Shown here: positions 13,150-21,511 of the stretch, piece by piece | How the letters are laid out: the number at the start of each line of letters is the position of its first letter | Position numbering within the stretch: the first letter of the stretch is position 1 | Source: 2-02-FULL-45-10 sp046590235 | GTDB taxonomy: Bacteria; Patescibacteriota; Patescibacteriia; Magasanikbacterales; GWA2-37-8 | Assembly (NCBI GenBank): GCA_046590235.1 | Contig: JBKJTY010000010.1 | Location: forward strand, 1-42,981 | Length of the DNA stretch: 42,981 bases | Direction of reading: 5' to 3' | The notes under the pieces: model-generated | What the model was told of the DNA's origin: nothing | Databases searched by the model: none | The model's input: the letters and a program-made list of their open reading frames with translations, nothing else | Position numbers and translations under genes: made by a program

Positions 13150-16044
13150 ATGTCAACGATCAAAAAGATTAAAAAACGCGATGGTTCGATGGCTGATTTC
13201 GACACAAATAAAATCGTAGTCGCAATCACTCGCGCCTTTGAAGAGATTAAAGGAAAAGTTAATCCTGAAATCGTTAAAACATTAGCAGCGACTGTTGTTA
13301 CCAATCTCGAATCCTTCTTCACCGAAGCACATCCAGCAGTAGAAAACGTCCAAGATTTTGTTGAACGTGAATTAATGCAGGCTGGTTACTTTGATGTTGC
13401 TAAATCCTATATCCTTTACCGCTACGAACACGCTAAAGAACGTGCTGAACGCAAAAAAGAAACTCTTGTTAAAATTGAAAACAATGATTTGAACGTTATC
13501 AAGCGCTCCGGACAGGTTGAAGCATTTTCAATGGATAAACTCCGCCGCTCACTTGCTCCAGCTTTGAAAGGTTTAGAAAACGAAGTTGATGGTGAAGCTA
13601 TTTTGAATCAATGCCGCTCAGAATTGTACGATAAAATGAAAACATCCGACATTGGTCGCGCTCTCATCATGACTGCTCGCGCCATGATCGAACAAGATCC
13701 AGCGTATTCCAAAGTTGCATCTCGTCTTCTTCTCTTCGTAAACTATAAAGACACCATCGGCAAAGATGTTATTGATTTCTCCAGACTACACGAACAATAT
13801 CGCGAAGCTTTTATTCGCAACCTTAAAAAAGGTGTTGAAATTGAACGTCTTGATCCACGCTTACTCGCTTTCGATCTCGATCGATTAGCAAAAGCATTGG
13901 TTATCGAACGCGATGACGCGTTTGTTTACCTCGGTATGCAAACCCTCTACGATCGTTATTTCGTAGCTGACCACAAAACAAAACAAGTTTTAGAAATGCC
14001 ACAAACATTCTGGATGCGCGTAGCGATGGGCATGGCAATCGGAGAAACAAATAAAACAGAGTGGACACTCAAATTTTATGAGGTTCTTTCTAACATGTTG
14101 TATACCCCTTCAACACCAACATTGTTCCACTCCGGAACTCCAAAACCACAGCTCAGTTCTTGCTATCTGAACACTGTTAATGATTCCCTCGAAAACATTT
14201 TCAAAACATATTCTGATAACTCCCAACTCTCTAAATGGTCTGGTGGTATCGGCACAGACTGGACCAACATTCGCGCGACTGGTGCTTTCATTAAAGGTAC
14301 TGGCGTAGAATCACAAGGTGTTGTCCCATTCTTAAAAATTGCTAACGACGTAACAGTCGCTATCAACCGCTCCGGTCGTCGCCGTGGCGCAAGTTGTGTC
14401 TACCTCGAAACCTGGCACTACGATATTGAATCCTTCTTGGAACTCCGCAAAAATACTGGTGATGAACGCCGCCGCACTCACGACATGGACACCGCTAACT
14501 GGATTCCTGATCTCTTCATGAAACGTGTTCGCGAAGATGGCGATTGGACCCTCTTCTCTCCAGAAGAAGTTTCAGATTTACACCACATCTATGGCCGTCG
14601 TTTTGAAGAACGCTACACTCGTTATGAAGGCATGGCTAAAACAGGTGAAATTCGCCTCTTCAAAATCATGAAAGCACGTGATCTTTGGAAAAAAATGCTT
14701 GGCATGTTATTTGAAACTGGCCACCCTTGGATCACCTTCAAAGATCCAAGTAATATCCGCTCTCCACAAGATCATGTTGGTGTTGTGCACAATTCAAACC
14801 TCTGTACTGAAATTACCCTCAACACTTCTGAAAACGAAACAGCAGTTTGCAATCTTGGTTCATTAAACTTTTCTAAGTTTATTTCCAACGGAAAATTCAA
14901 CGAACAGCTTGTCGCCGAAACTGTCCGAACTGCAATGCGCATGCTCGACAACGTTATCGACATTAACTTTTATCCTACTGAAGATGCGCAACGATCTAAC
15001 ATGCGCCATCGTCCAGTTGGTTTAGGCATCCTCGGATTCCAAGATTCTTTATACCTTCAAGGTATTAACTTTGATTCCGAAGAATGTGTGAAATTTGCCG
15101 ACTACAGTATGGAAGTTGTTTCCTACTACGCGATTCTCACCTCTTCCGAACTCGCTCGCGAAAAAGGCGCGTACGAAAGTTTCCGCGGATCAAAATGGGA
15201 TCGCGGGATCATGCCGGTTGATACGCTCGATTTACTCGAAAAAGAACGCGGTGAAAAAATTATGGTTGACCGCTCTTCAAAAATGGATTGGAGTGTTGTT
15301 AAAAACCACATTAAAGAATGGGGTATGCGTAACTCCAACTGTTTAGCGATGGCACCAACTGCTACAATCGCAAACATTGTCGGCCGCGTTCCAACCATCG
15401 AACCAATCTACAAAAATATTTACGTTAAATCTAACCAAGCTGGCGACTTCATTGTCATCAATCCATACTTAGTTGAAGATTTGAAAAAACTTGGATTGTG
15501 GGACTTTGAAATGCTTGGCAAAATTAAATTCCGTGATGGTAGTGTTGCTCAGATCATGGAAATTCCAGAAAATATCCGCGCAAAATATAAAGAAGTCTTT
15601 GAAATCAATCCAGCTTGGCTCATTAAATCTGCAGCATACCGCGGCAAGTGGATCGACCAGAGTCAATCACTCAACATTTATTTCCACGGAACGTCTGGTA
15701 AGGAAATCAGTGATGCGTATCTTTACGCTTGGGAAATGGGTCTCAAAACTACATACTACCTCCGCACCTTGGCTGCTTCACAGGTTGAAAAATCAACCCT
15801 TAGCACCGCTGAACACGGTTCAACTCACTTACGAAAAACTGAATCATCCGAAGCCTCTCGCCCATCTGTTGGCGCAAGCTCCATGTCTGGCGGATCTACT
15901 GCAGCAGCAACGGCTACAGCTACTATTGCAAAACCATCAGTCGCTGCAAGCATGGCTCAAGCTGCAGCAACCAAACCAGCTGCGGAAATCTCAAACGTTA
16001 AAGCTTGCAAGATCGCTGATCCAAGTTGTGAATCCTGCCAATAA
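13150..16044 (+). CDS. nrdA: ribonucleoside-diphosphate reductase, class I alpha subunit
   Basis: The 964-residue protein reduces ribonucleotides to deoxyribonucleotides with NrdB. Two ATP-cone-like modules precede the barrel (residues about 4-95, starting IKKIKKRDGSMADFDTNKIV, and about 112-205, starting LNVIKRSGQVEAFSMDKLRR), which would give dual allosteric control. The catalytic barrel shows STPTLFHSGTPKPQLSSCYL, VVHNSNLCTEITLNTSENET with the N-x-C-x-E radical site, AVCNLGSLN, and SNCLAMAPTATIANIVG. An Ala/Ser/Thr-rich flexible linker (about 885-945) leads to the redox tail ending CESCQ, whose cysteine pair regenerates the active site. No Shine-Dalgarno sequence precedes the ATG. nrdB follows after 113 nt. 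Confidence 0.96.
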   Translation: MSTIKKIKKRDGSMADFDTNKIVVAITRAFEEIKGKVNPEIVKTLAATVVTNLESFFTEAHPAVENVQDFVERELMQAGYFDVAKSYILYRYEHAKERAERKKETLVKIENNDLNVIKRSGQVEAFSMDKLRRSLAPALKGLENEVDGEAILNQCRSELYDKMKTSDIGRALIMTARAMIEQDPAYSKVASRLLLFVNYKDTIGKDVIDFSRLHEQYREAFIRNLKKGVEIERLDPRLLAFDLDRLAKALVIERDDAFVYLGMQTLYDRYFVADHKTKQVLEMPQTFWMRVAMGMAIGETNKTEWTLKFYEVLSNMLYTPSTPTLFHSGTPKPQLSSCYLNTVNDSLENIFKTYSDNSQLSKWSGGIGTDWTNIRATGAFIKGTGVESQGVVPFLKIANDVTVAINRSGRRRGASCVYLETWHYDIESFLELRKNTGDERRRTHDMDTANWIPDLFMKRVREDGDWTLFSPEEVSDLHHIYGRRFEERYTRYEGMAKTGEIRLFKIMKARDLWKKMLGMLFETGHPWITFKDPSNIRSPQDHVGVVHNSNLCTEITLNTSENETAVCNLGSLNFSKFISNGKFNEQLVAETVRTAMRMLDNVIDINFYPTEDAQRSNMRHRPVGLGILGFQDSLYLQGINFDSEECVKFADYSMEVVSYYAILTSSELAREKGAYESFRGSKWDRGIMPVDTLDLLEKERGEKIMVDRSSKMDWSVVKNHIKEWGMRNSNCLAMAPTATIANIVGRVPTIEPIYKNIYVKSNQAGDFIVINPYLVEDLKKLGLWDFEMLGKIKFRDGSVAQIMEIPENIRAKYKEVFEINPAWLIKSAAYRGKWIDQSQSLNIYFHGTSGKEISDAYLYAWEMGLKTTYYLRTLAASQVEKSTLSTAEHGSTHLRKTESSEASRPSVGASSMSGGSTAAATATATIAKPSVAASMAQAAATKPAAEISNVKACKIADPSCESCQ

Positions 16045-16067
16045 TTAATTCTGAACGACGGCCCAAC

Positions 16068-16141
16068 TGTCATCCCCGTGAAGACGGGGATCCAGGACAC
16101 CCAACGTCGTATCCTGGATTCCCGCCTACGCGGGAATGACA
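16068..16141. repeat. two inverted family A repeats between nrdA and nrdB
   Basis: Unit 1 (16068-16102) reads GTCATCCCCGTGAAGACGGG then GATCCAGGACACC; unit 2 (16109-16141) is the reverse orientation, TATCCTGGATTCCCGCC to GCGGGAATGAC. Each folds on itself and the pair can form a larger hairpin. The GATCCAGGA...TCCTGGATT arms face each other. Confidence 0.88.
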
Positions 16142-16157
16142 CACTAATTACCCCATT

Positions 16158-17192
16158 ATGCCAATTAGTAAAACCACCACCAAAGTCGACATCAATCAGC
16201 GCCGTGTTATCAACGGCGCTGATGCCGACGTGATCCAGCTGTATCCAATGCGACATTTGTTCGCTTGGGAAGCCTATAACACAGGCAACGCTAACCACTG
16301 GTTACCAACTGAAATCAGTATGCAAACTGATATCGAACAGTGGAAATCTCCAACCGCGCTATCAGAAGATGAACGTAAAGCTTTAAAAACAGTTTTAGGT
16401 TTCTTCACAACTGCTGATTCTATCGCAGCTAACAATGTCGTTCTCGGCATGTACAAACACGTCACTTCACCTGAATGCCGCATGTACATTTTGCGCCAAG
16501 CTTACGAAGAAGCAATTCACACTCACGCATATCAATACATCGTGGAAAGTCTCGGCCTTGATGAAGGTGAAATATTTAACATGTATCGCGAAGTAGATTC
16601 CATCTACAACAAAGATGCTTTCATCTTAAGTTTCAACGAAGGCATTTTCAATCCTGATTTCAAAACCGGTACATTTGAAAGCGACCAGAAATTTTTGGAA
16701 AACATGGTGGTCTTCTCTCTCGTGCTTGAAGGTATTTTCTTCTATAGTTCCTTTGCCGTTATGTTTGGCTTCCAACGCCAGAACAAAATGAAAGGCAGCG
16801 CTGAACAGATCCAGTACATCATGCGTGATGAATCTCAACACCTTAACTTTGGTATTAATATTATTAATACCATCAAAGAAGAACAGCCTGAACTCTGGAC
16901 TCCAGAATTCCAGCAACACGCGATTGATCTCGTCCGCCAAGCAGTGGACCTTGAGGCTAAATTTGCCGCTGAGGTGTTCCCTAAAGGTATCTTTGGTATG
17001 AACGCTGATGGTTTCCGCAAATATATCGAATACATTGCAGATCGCCGCTTGGGTCGCGTTGGTCTTCCTGCTCAATATAATACCCCGAACCCTTTCCCTT
17101 GGATGTCTGAAGCTGTCGACCTCAACAAAGAAAAGAATTTCTTTGAAACTCGTGTTACGGAATATAAAGTCGGCGGTACACTGGACTGGTAG
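16158..17192 (+). CDS. nrdB: ribonucleoside-diphosphate reductase, class I beta subunit
   Basis: The 344-residue R2 protein houses the diiron-tyrosyl cofactor that starts radical chemistry in NrdA. All six expected metal ligands are visible: D87 (FTTADSIAANN), E118 and H121 (YEEAIHTHAYQYI), E191 (LVLEGIFFYSSF), E225 and H228 (RDESQHLNF). Y125, four residues after H121, is at the radical tyrosine position. The set therefore fits a canonical tyrosyl-radical enzyme and not the metal-free or Val/Phe variants known from some reduced bacteria. The conserved C-terminal Y (KVGGTLDW region) is short. It is preceded by a double palindromic repeat and followed by a strong terminator. Confidence 0.96.
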   Translation: MPISKTTTKVDINQRRVINGADADVIQLYPMRHLFAWEAYNTGNANHWLPTEISMQTDIEQWKSPTALSEDERKALKTVLGFFTTADSIAANNVVLGMYKHVTSPECRMYILRQAYEEAIHTHAYQYIVESLGLDEGEIFNMYREVDSIYNKDAFILSFNEGIFNPDFKTGTFESDQKFLENMVVFSLVLEGIFFYSSFAVMFGFQRQNKMKGSAEQIQYIMRDESQHLNFGINIINTIKEEQPELWTPEFQQHAIDLVRQAVDLEAKFAAEVFPKGIFGMNADGFRKYIEYIADRRLGRVGLPAQYNTPNPFPWMSEAVDLNKEKNFFETRVTEYKVGGTLDW

Positions 17193-17216
17193 ATATACAA
17201 TTTTAAATGCCTGTGC

Positions 17217-17248
17217 AAAAAACCAGCTGGGAGAGGCTGGTTTTTTGT
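17217..17248 (+). terminator. terminator of nrdB
   Basis: Stem AAAACCAGC / GCTGGTTTT with loop TGGGAGAG, followed by a T run. Confidence 0.9.
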
Positions 17249-17276
17249 TTATACTTAGCTAAAAAAGTTATACATG

Positions 17277-17336
17277 TTATCCACTTTACCTGTGGATAAT
17301 TGTGTACACTTGTGTACACAAATTTTCTTATCAACA
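17277..17336. promoter_or_regulatory. DnaA-box-like cluster with tandem GTGTACAC palindromes
   Basis: Downstream of dnaN are TTATCCACT (17277), TGTGGATAA (17291, exact complement of the consensus DnaA box TTATCCACA) and TTATCAACA (17328). Between them are two GTGTACAC palindromes at 17302 and 17312, exactly 10 bp apart, on one helical face. This is either part of the origin or a DnaA-titration site. Confidence 0.6.
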
Positions 17337-17374
17337 GCTGAGGTGCATAACTGTATAACTTTGTAGGCAGATAT

Positions 17375-17408
17375 AAAAAAAAAGCCCTCCACTAGGAAAG
17401 GCTTTTTG
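17375..17408 (-). terminator. terminator of dnaN
   Basis: On the minus strand, AAAAAGCC pairs with GGCTTTTT across a loop of about 13 nt and is followed by a long T run; it begins about 15 nt after the dnaN stop. Confidence 0.8.
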
Positions 17409-17423
17409 GCTAACTTTAAAGTA

Positions 17424-18539
17424 TTATTGACGGATAGGCATCACAATATACAAATAACTGTCATCTCCCTTAGGAGCAAAGATACAAGCACTATCTGAAT
17501 TAATGATCTTAATCTGTGTCTGATCTGTAGAAAAGTTATTAATACCATCGAGGATATAACGGTTGTTCAACAAGAGCGTTGCGCTACTACCTTCGACTTC
17601 AGCTTGTAATTCAGATGTATACTCACCTGTTTGAGTTGAAGTTGATGATACACCAACCGCATTAGTCTCTGGATGAATAGTTAGGGAAACTGCGTTCACA
17701 CCATTAGTAGTGAACAAACCAGACGCTTTCATTTCTTTTACCATCTGGTTAGTATCGATAGTAACGGTACTTGAAAAAGTTGTTGGAATAATTTGTTTAT
17801 AGTCTGGATATTCACCTTCAACTAACCGAGAAACAACTTGCGCACTGCCGTAACTAACCATGATTTGGTTATCGTTAATTAAAATGCGTGCTTGTTTTTC
17901 TTCTTCACCACCAGTGAGCATGTGATTAATTTCCGCAGCAGTTCTTCCTGGGATAATAATTTTTAATTGTTCATTCCCCTGCTTCAACGGAGTTTTCTTT
18001 TCGGCCAATCGATAACTGTCAGTTGCTGCCATTGTGAGCGTTAAGTCATTATCGATATTAAAGCCACAGAAGATGCCAGCGAGCTCTGGTCTGATGTCAG
18101 ACTTAGCTACCGCCGGTAAAACTTGTCCTAGACCTTGCTTAAAGGCTTCAGCCTCAATCAGGAATCCTTTCCCTTCTTCCAAAGATGGGATAATCGGAAA
18201 ATCTTCGGCAGAGGTTCCTTTAATTTTTGTAGATGATTTGCCGCACGTAACTATTAGTTCATTTTCTTTTAAGGAAAAATCAATCTTTTCATTCGGTAAT
18301 AAATTAACAATATCAAGTAACGTACGCGCAGGCACCGTGAACGATCCTGGCTCTTCAATCTTTGCACGAACATTTACAACAATCGCCAATTCTAAATTAG
18401 TGGCAATTATTTCCACTTTCTGTTCGTCAGCTTGAATCTTAACATTATTTAAAATTGGCAAGTTAACATTCTTACCTGTCACTCCGCTCACCAAGGCCAA
18501 CGCTCTCGATATATTTTCTTTCGTACAACTTATCTTCAT
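17424..18539 (-). CDS. dnaN: DNA polymerase III sliding clamp (beta subunit)
   Basis: The 371-residue length and start (MKISCTKENISRALALVSGV) are typical of the beta clamp, which has three similar domains of about 120 residues forming a ring dimer around DNA. Recognisable stretches include LPILNNVKIQADEQKVEIIA, GKSSTKIKGTSAEDFPIIP, SDIRPELAGIFCGF, MAATDSYRLAEK, VEGEYPDYKQIIP and the ending DSYLYIVMPIRQ, whose hydrophobic M-P-x-R end lines the partner-binding pocket. It tethers polymerase to the template. It lies downstream of dnaA on the same strand, separated by a 345-bp AT-rich origin-like spacer. Confidence 0.97.
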   Translation of the reverse strand: MKISCTKENISRALALVSGVTGKNVNLPILNNVKIQADEQKVEIIATNLELAIVVNVRAKIEEPGSFTVPARTLLDIVNLLPNEKIDFSLKENELIVTCGKSSTKIKGTSAEDFPIIPSLEEGKGFLIEAEAFKQGLGQVLPAVAKSDIRPELAGIFCGFNIDNDLTLTMAATDSYRLAEKKTPLKQGNEQLKIIIPGRTAAEINHMLTGGEEEKQARILINDNQIMVSYGSAQVVSRLVEGEYPDYKQIIPTTFSSTVTIDTNQMVKEMKASGLFTTNGVNAVSLTIHPETNAVGVSSTSTQTGEYTSELQAEVEGSSATLLLNNRYILDGINNFSTDQTQIKIINSDSACIFAPKGDDSYLYIVMPIRQ

Positions 18540-18884
18540 ATCGTTAAATCGTTAATGTCTTTTTTTATATATCTATTGATAGTAATAATAATAAGGGCTG
18601 TGAACAACGGGGATAAGTACTTTTCTGTTCTAAGCTTAGCCATTTCACTTGTTTATAATTCCATCCACACCTGTGTGCCGGAGCCTGTGCATATGTGTAT
18701 AACAACTTTTTTACGATCGGTCAGGTGGATAAGCGGAAAATTATGGGAATAACTTTCTGGATAAATCTACCCACTTATCAACTCCTTCTTCACGGCCTAT
18801 CCATAGGTTGTACACATGGTCTGTGCACAATAATTCAGTCTTTTGGCTTTATCAACAGGTTATACCCAATTATGTGGATAACTT
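18540..18884. other. putative chromosomal replication origin (oriC) between dnaA and dnaN
   Basis: This 345-bp non-coding, AT-rich spacer holds several 9-mers near the DnaA-box consensus TTATCCACA. On the complementary strand are CGGGGATAA (18608), GGTGGATAA (18724), TCTGGATAA (18756) and the exact TGTGGATAA (18873); on the plus strand are TTATCAACT (18775) and TTATCAACA (18849). The left end (about 18555-18600) is very AT-rich and could be the unwinding element. Location between dnaA and dnaN is the commonest place for oriC. Further DnaA-like boxes occur at 17277-17336, 20407-20415 and 38683-38691. Strand-skew analysis is needed to confirm it. Confidence 0.75.
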
Positions 18885-20327
18885 TTAGACATTATTAATA
18901 TACAACCGTTGCTTTAACATTTCAATCTCTTGCTTCATCTTAAGGTCGTTTTCTAGCTCAGAAAAGATCTTTTCATGTGCATGCATAGCGGTTGTGTGGT
19001 CGCGACCGCCTAATTCTTCACCAATTGCTGGGTAAGACATCTTAAGTTCTTCGCGCATCATGAACATGATGATCTGGCGAGGCGTTGAGATCTTCTTTTC
19101 GCGATTTTTCCCCAAGAGATCCTCTTTTGAGATGTTGTAAAACTGGCCAACGGTCTCGATTAACTGCTGAGGAGTTAAAGATTGGCGTACTGTTGCACCA
19201 TTTTGTTGAGATAAAATGGATTTAATAGACTCTGGAGTCGGTGCAATATTCTTTAATTGATGGAAAACAATGATCTTGTTGAGCGCACCTTCGAGTTCGC
19301 GGATGTTATTCTGTACGGTTGTAGCCACGGTTTGGATGAGTTTGAGTGGTAAAGGGAAGTTCTTTTCATTACATTTACGCTCTAAGATGGCGACTTTAGT
19401 TTCAAAGTCCGGTGGAGAGACGTCAGCAATCATGCCCCATTCAAAACGGGATTTAAGACGATCTTCAAGAGCTGGAATCGCTTTTGGTGGGCGGTCTGAA
19501 GTCAAAATAACCTGTTTATTAGCCTGATGGAGCTCATTAAAGGTGTGGAAAAATGATTCTTGAGTACCATCCTTACCAGCAATGAACTGAATATCATCGA
19601 TTAAGAGTAAATCAATGTGACGATAACGATTCTGGAAATCTTTAGAAGTTTTATCGCGGATTGAGCCAATAAAATCATTAGAAAACTTTTCAGCACTAAC
19701 GTACATGATATTAATAGCCGGATTTTTCTTCAAAAGCTCGTTACCAACGGCTTGGATTAAGTGGGTTTTACCTAAACCTACGCCGCCGTAAATAAAGAGT
19801 GGGTTGTAAGCCTCGCCAGGACGTTGGCAAACTGCCTGGGCAGCAGCATAGGCCAGTTCAGTACCTTTACCAACCACGAAGTTATCAAACGTATATTTTG
19901 CGCTCAATGTAAAACCGCCATTAGCAGTGCTAAGCTGGGTTCGAGCAAACGTTGAAGAAGATGAAGTAAAACCAACATCTGGTGCGTAAGGTACGGATGG
20001 TTCTACAATAAAGTGTTGATTTTGGTTAGTCTGGCTTTCTGAATTTGGCTGAAAAGCCTCTTGTTCAGCGATGTTTTTAATATTATCGATTTTGTATTCC
20101 AACTTCTTGATTGGTTTACCACTGACTCGTTCCAAGGATTTGATAATATCCTGGTTGTATTTCTTTTCAAGCCAAGCTTTTGTAAATGCGTTTGGGACGC
20201 AGAGTAATACCTGACTATTTTGAAAAGAAATAATACCAGTATTCTTAAACCACGTTATAAAATTTACTTTGGAGATGGTCAGCTCAAGTTCTGCCAGCAC
20301 CGTTTGCCACATTTCACTATTAGTCAT
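18885..20327 (-). CDS. dnaA: chromosomal replication initiator DnaA
   Basis: The 480-residue protein has all four DnaA domains. Domain I (residues 1-85) contains ISKVNFITWFKNT. A Gln/Ser-rich linker (90-140) is domain II. The AAA+ domain III starts at YTFDNFVVGKGTELAYAAAQ, with Walker A GGVGLGKTHL (181-190), Walker B LLLIDDIQF (240-248) and the arginine-finger region. Domain IV ends with the DNA-binding signature GGRDHTTAMHAHEKI. It binds DnaA boxes and opens the origin. The start has no Shine-Dalgarno sequence; an extended -10 element lies upstream. It is divergent from rpmH. Confidence 0.98.
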   Translation of the reverse strand: MTNSEMWQTVLAELELTISKVNFITWFKNTGIISFQNSQVLLCVPNAFTKAWLEKKYNQDIIKSLERVSGKPIKKLEYKIDNIKNIAEQEAFQPNSESQTNQNQHFIVEPSVPYAPDVGFTSSSSTFARTQLSTANGGFTLSAKYTFDNFVVGKGTELAYAAAQAVCQRPGEAYNPLFIYGGVGLGKTHLIQAVGNELLKKNPAINIMYVSAEKFSNDFIGSIRDKTSKDFQNRYRHIDLLLIDDIQFIAGKDGTQESFFHTFNELHQANKQVILTSDRPPKAIPALEDRLKSRFEWGMIADVSPPDFETKVAILERKCNEKNFPLPLKLIQTVATTVQNNIRELEGALNKIIVFHQLKNIAPTPESIKSILSQQNGATVRQSLTPQQLIETVGQFYNISKEDLLGKNREKKISTPRQIIMFMMREELKMSYPAIGEELGGRDHTTAMHAHEKIFSELENDLKMKQEIEMLKQRLYINNV

Positions 20328-20359
20328 ACGAAAATTTTAAATCATTTTTTTGCTTCCTC

Positions 20360-20368
20360 ATTGTAGCA
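20360..20368 (-). promoter_or_regulatory. extended -10 promoter of dnaA
   Basis: On the minus strand TGC-TACAAT, about 32 nt before the dnaA start. A DnaA-box-like GGTGGATAA lies upstream at 20407-20415, which could allow autoregulation. Confidence 0.55.
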
Positions 20369-20467
20369 TAGAAGCTTTTATTTGAAGATAAGCGACAAAC
20401 TGATTTGGTGGATAAGATGTGGAGAAATACTAACAGACTGTGCATAACTTTACAAGCGACCAAATAA

Positions 20468-20496
20468 TTGACAATTTATGCGTAACCATGTATACT
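20468..20496 (+). promoter_or_regulatory. consensus promoter of rpmH
   Basis: TTGACA, 17-nt spacer, TATACT, with the rpmH ATG 28 nt downstream. Confidence 0.9.
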
Positions 20497-20524
20497 TACG
20501 GCACTATTATTTCTCCAATAATGT

Positions 20525-20704
20525 ATGTCTACAAAACGAACCTACCAACCAAAGAAACGTAAGCGCGCTCGTTCCCATGGTTTCATGAAACGCATGAGTA
20601 CCAAACAGGGACGTGAAGTGCTCCGCCGCCGCCGCGTCAAAGGCCGCAAGAAACTCACAGTTTCCGACGAAATAACTGGAAAATTGCGCCGAAATAAGCG
20701 CTAA
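20525..20704 (+). CDS. rpmH: 50S ribosomal protein bL34, with C-terminal extension
   Basis: A 59-residue, very basic protein. The classical bL34 core is complete: TKRTYQPKKRKRARSHGF, MKRMSTKQGREVL, then RRRRVKGRKKLTV. Typical bL34 has 44-47 residues; this one carries about 13 extra (SDEITGKLRRNKR), ending basic again. It is a structural protein of the large subunit. The gene has a consensus promoter, stands divergently from dnaA and precedes rnpA, the arrangement conserved in most bacteria. No Shine-Dalgarno sequence is visible before the ATG at 20525. Confidence 0.96.
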   Translation: MSTKRTYQPKKRKRARSHGFMKRMSTKQGREVLRRRRVKGRKKLTVSDEITGKLRRNKR

Positions 20705-20716
20705 AACAAACTTCCG

Positions 20717-20741
20717 AACCGGTAGCCTCAAGCTACCGGTT
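20717..20741 (+). terminator. hairpin between rpmH and rnpA
   Basis: Perfect 10-bp stem AACCGGTAGC / GCTACCGGTT with loop CTCAA. The T tract is short, so it may be a weak terminator or an RNA processing/stability element that sets the rpmH:rnpA ratio. Confidence 0.7.
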
Positions 20742-20743
20742 TA

Positions 20744-20752
20744 TGTTATACT
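20744..20752 (+). promoter_or_regulatory. extended -10 promoter of rnpA, leaderless
   Basis: TGT-TATACT ends 7 nt before the rnpA ATG at 20760, so the transcript should start at or next to the start codon. Confidence 0.6.
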
Positions 20753-20759
20753 ACTGTCT

Positions 20760-21149
20760 ATGTTACCCGCTGAAAACCGTCTCGCTAAAGTGCGAGATTT
20801 CAATTTAATCATGAAGTTAGGCCGTTGGGTAAACGGTACATTTTTAGATATAAAAGTAGTAGAATTAGCCAAAAACAAGAACTATTTCCCTGCCAAGGAA
20901 GATCCGATCGCCTTTGAAAAACAACTCAAAATTGCGTTCACAGTAGGCTTGAAAGTCTCAAAAAAGGCTGTTGAGCGTAATCGTCTTAAACGACAGGTCC
21001 GAGAGGTTGTCCGACTCCTCCTTAAGGAAGGTAAGTTAAAGAGTGGGTTCTACCTTTTATTTGTTGCAAGACCAGCAATTAAAGACAAAGATTTTGCTGA
21101 AGTTAGCAAAGAAACTAACTTATTGCTTGAGCGTGCTCGGCTCGTATAG
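20760..21149 (+). CDS. rnpA: ribonuclease P protein component
   Basis: The 129-residue basic protein is the protein subunit of RNase P, which trims tRNA 5' leaders with the catalytic RNA. The start ENRLAKVRDFNLIMKLGRWV matches the family's substrate-binding N-terminus, and the RNR signature is AVERNRLKRQVREVVRLLL at about residues 74-92. The end LKSGFYLLFVARPAIKDKDF is also typical. It follows rpmH, as usual, but has its own -10 box and appears leaderless. The RNase P RNA gene is not in this window. Confidence 0.95.
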   Translation: MLPAENRLAKVRDFNLIMKLGRWVNGTFLDIKVVELAKNKNYFPAKEDPIAFEKQLKIAFTVGLKVSKKAVERNRLKRQVREVVRLLLKEGKLKSGFYLLFVARPAIKDKDFAEVSKETNLLLERARLV

Positions 21150-21152
21150 TAG

Positions 21153-21239
21153 TTGTCATTGCGAGCGAAGCGAAGCAATCCCCTTGTTTGGTAGACAAAC
21201 CATGGGATTGCTTCGTCGCTTTGCTTCTCGCAATGACAA
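21153..21239. repeat. palindromic family B repeat between rnpA and yidD
   Basis: The ends TTGTCATTGCGAG and CTCGCAATGACAA are exact inverses; the arms (GCGAAGCGAAGCAATC / GGGATTGCTTCGTCGC) pair over most of their length. The loop contains GTTTGGTAGACAAAC. It is related to the element at 7713-7820 and fills the space between the two genes. Confidence 0.9.
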
Positions 21240-21241
21240 AT

Positions 21242-21511
21242 ATGTTCAATAAAATAGCAAAATTCATTCTAAATATTCCACGTCAGCCAATCCTCTGGCT
21301 GATTTTGCTGTATCAACGCACTCTATCACCCGATCATGGCTGGTTTAAAGACTCACATCCGTACGGATATTGTCGTTTTTACCCTACGTGTAGCCAATAT
21401 GGCTATGAAATCATTAAAAAAAGAGGCCTCCTGGTGGGAGTACCTCTTACTATTTGGCGTATTCTTCGTTGTAATCCTTGGAATAAGGGTGGAATGGATT
21501 TACCAAATTAA
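21242..21511 (+). CDS. yidD: membrane protein insertion efficiency factor YidD
   Basis: The 89-residue protein starts MFNKIAKFILNIPRQPIL and contains the YidD pattern: LYQRTLSPDHGWFKDSHPYG, YCRFYPTCSQYGYEII with the conserved cysteines, and ILRCNPWNKGG near the end. YidD is thought to sit at the inner membrane and assist Sec/YidC insertion. I use the ATG at 21242 because the upstream part of the frame is repeat DNA. Normally yidC follows; here the next gene is convergent and yidC is absent from the locus. Confidence 0.93.
   Translation: MFNKIAKFILNIPRQPILWLILLYQRTLSPDHGWFKDSHPYGYCRFYPTCSQYGYEIIKKRGLLVGVPLTIWRILRCNPWNKGGMDLPN

Noticed and set aside
12900..13322. Minus-strand 140-residue frame over the nrdA start
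   Set aside because: It overlaps the nrdA promoter and N-terminus; base composition and low complexity indicate a shadow frame.
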